From NCBI GenBank assembly GCA_964369725.1, contig CAYJGC010000004.1:1-62168 (forward strand): 62,168 bases of DNA, written 5' to 3'. Made by a program: the position numbers and the translations under genes. Source of the stretch: Paraeggerthella sp964369725 (GTDB taxonomy: Bacteria; Actinomycetota; Coriobacteriia; Coriobacteriales; Eggerthellaceae). Shown one piece after another: positions 62,153 to 62,168 of the stretch. The notes beneath the pieces are model-generated. The model saw only the letters and a list, made by a program, of their open reading frames with translations. It ran no database searches and was not told where the DNA came from. Numbering within the stretch: the first letter of the stretch is position 1; every line of letters begins with the position of its first letter.

Positions 62153-62168
62153 TCAGACTTCGGTCTGA
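62153..62168 (+). terminator. Terminator hairpin after tRNA-Val (cut by window end)
   Basis: TCAGAC-TTCG-GTCTGA forms a UUCG tetraloop hairpin 13 bp after the tRNA. The expected T-run lies beyond the window. Confidence 0.65.

Noticed and set aside
1..62168. CRISPR array, prophage or complete insertion sequence
   Set aside because: No regularly spaced repeats, cas genes, integrase, phage structural genes or transposase were seen anywhere in the window.

Overview
The window reads as chromosomal DNA of a low-GC actinobacterium, most likely of class Coriobacteriia (Eggerthellales/Atopobiales-like). This is inferred from a GlnR-type orphan regulator beside glnA, GlnR boxes upstream of amt-glnB, Gram-positive style Tad pilus loci, a CwlM-like double peptidoglycan-binding protein, and a TAT-exported ferredoxin / aldehyde oxidoreductase / cytochrome b cluster. 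No species can be named from sequence alone. Nearly all genes lie on the minus strand. One run of 100 Ns (39303-39402) shows the source is a draft assembly.

Layout. 1-5.7 kb: a candidate 6S-like RNA, aspS and hisS, with a plus-strand LOR/SDH (archaeal-type ornithine cyclodeaminase-like) gene between them. 5.9-8.7 kb: a large TPR protein. 8.8-10.7 kb: amt-glnB, preceded by three GlnR-like boxes at exact 22-bp spacing. 10.8-11.05 kb: two strong inverted repeats. 11-16.8 kb: a predicted operon of cytochrome b, a YdhW-like protein, a four-cluster TAT ferredoxin, a tungsten/molybdenum AOR-family enzyme and a SufS-type cysteine desulfurase. 17.2-21.9 kb: a MacB-like ABC exporter divergent from an OmpR-type two-component system, with four 11-bp-phased repeats between them. 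21.9-24.3 kb: an inverted-repeat element, then arsR and an ArsP-like permease with a cysteine-rich loop. 24.5-29.7 kb: glnR-like, glnA, leuB, leuD, leuC. 29.7-34.6 kb: a small membrane protein, a peptidoglycan-binding protein, a polyprenyl synthase, tRNA-Leu, ppx/gppA and a FtsB/DivIC-like protein. 34.8-38 kb: a DtxR-family regulator and the feoA-feoB-Cys-rich protein operon. 38.1-38.9 kb: an alpha/beta-hydrolase pseudogene. 39.2-41.5 kb: assembly gap, thrC and a ModE-like HTH gene. 41.5-60.8 kb: two tandem Tad (Flp) pilus gene sets ending in a TAT-exported ricin-like surface protein. 61.3-62.2 kb: a RibD-C/DHFR-like reductase and tRNA-Val.

How the genes work together. Ammonium uptake (Amt), P-II and glutamine synthetase appear to be tied together by a GlnR-like regulator; P-II has lost the Tyr51 modification site, so control is probably transcriptional and allosteric. 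The Tad region is the dominant accessory feature. It has two CpaF ATPases, two CpaB, two TadB/TadC pairs, one CpaE, one prepilin peptidase, two Flp-like pilins, and at least six pilin-like or TadE/G-like proteins, including a 708-residue one. Genes mostly overlap or abut, so most of the 17-kb block is probably co-transcribed.
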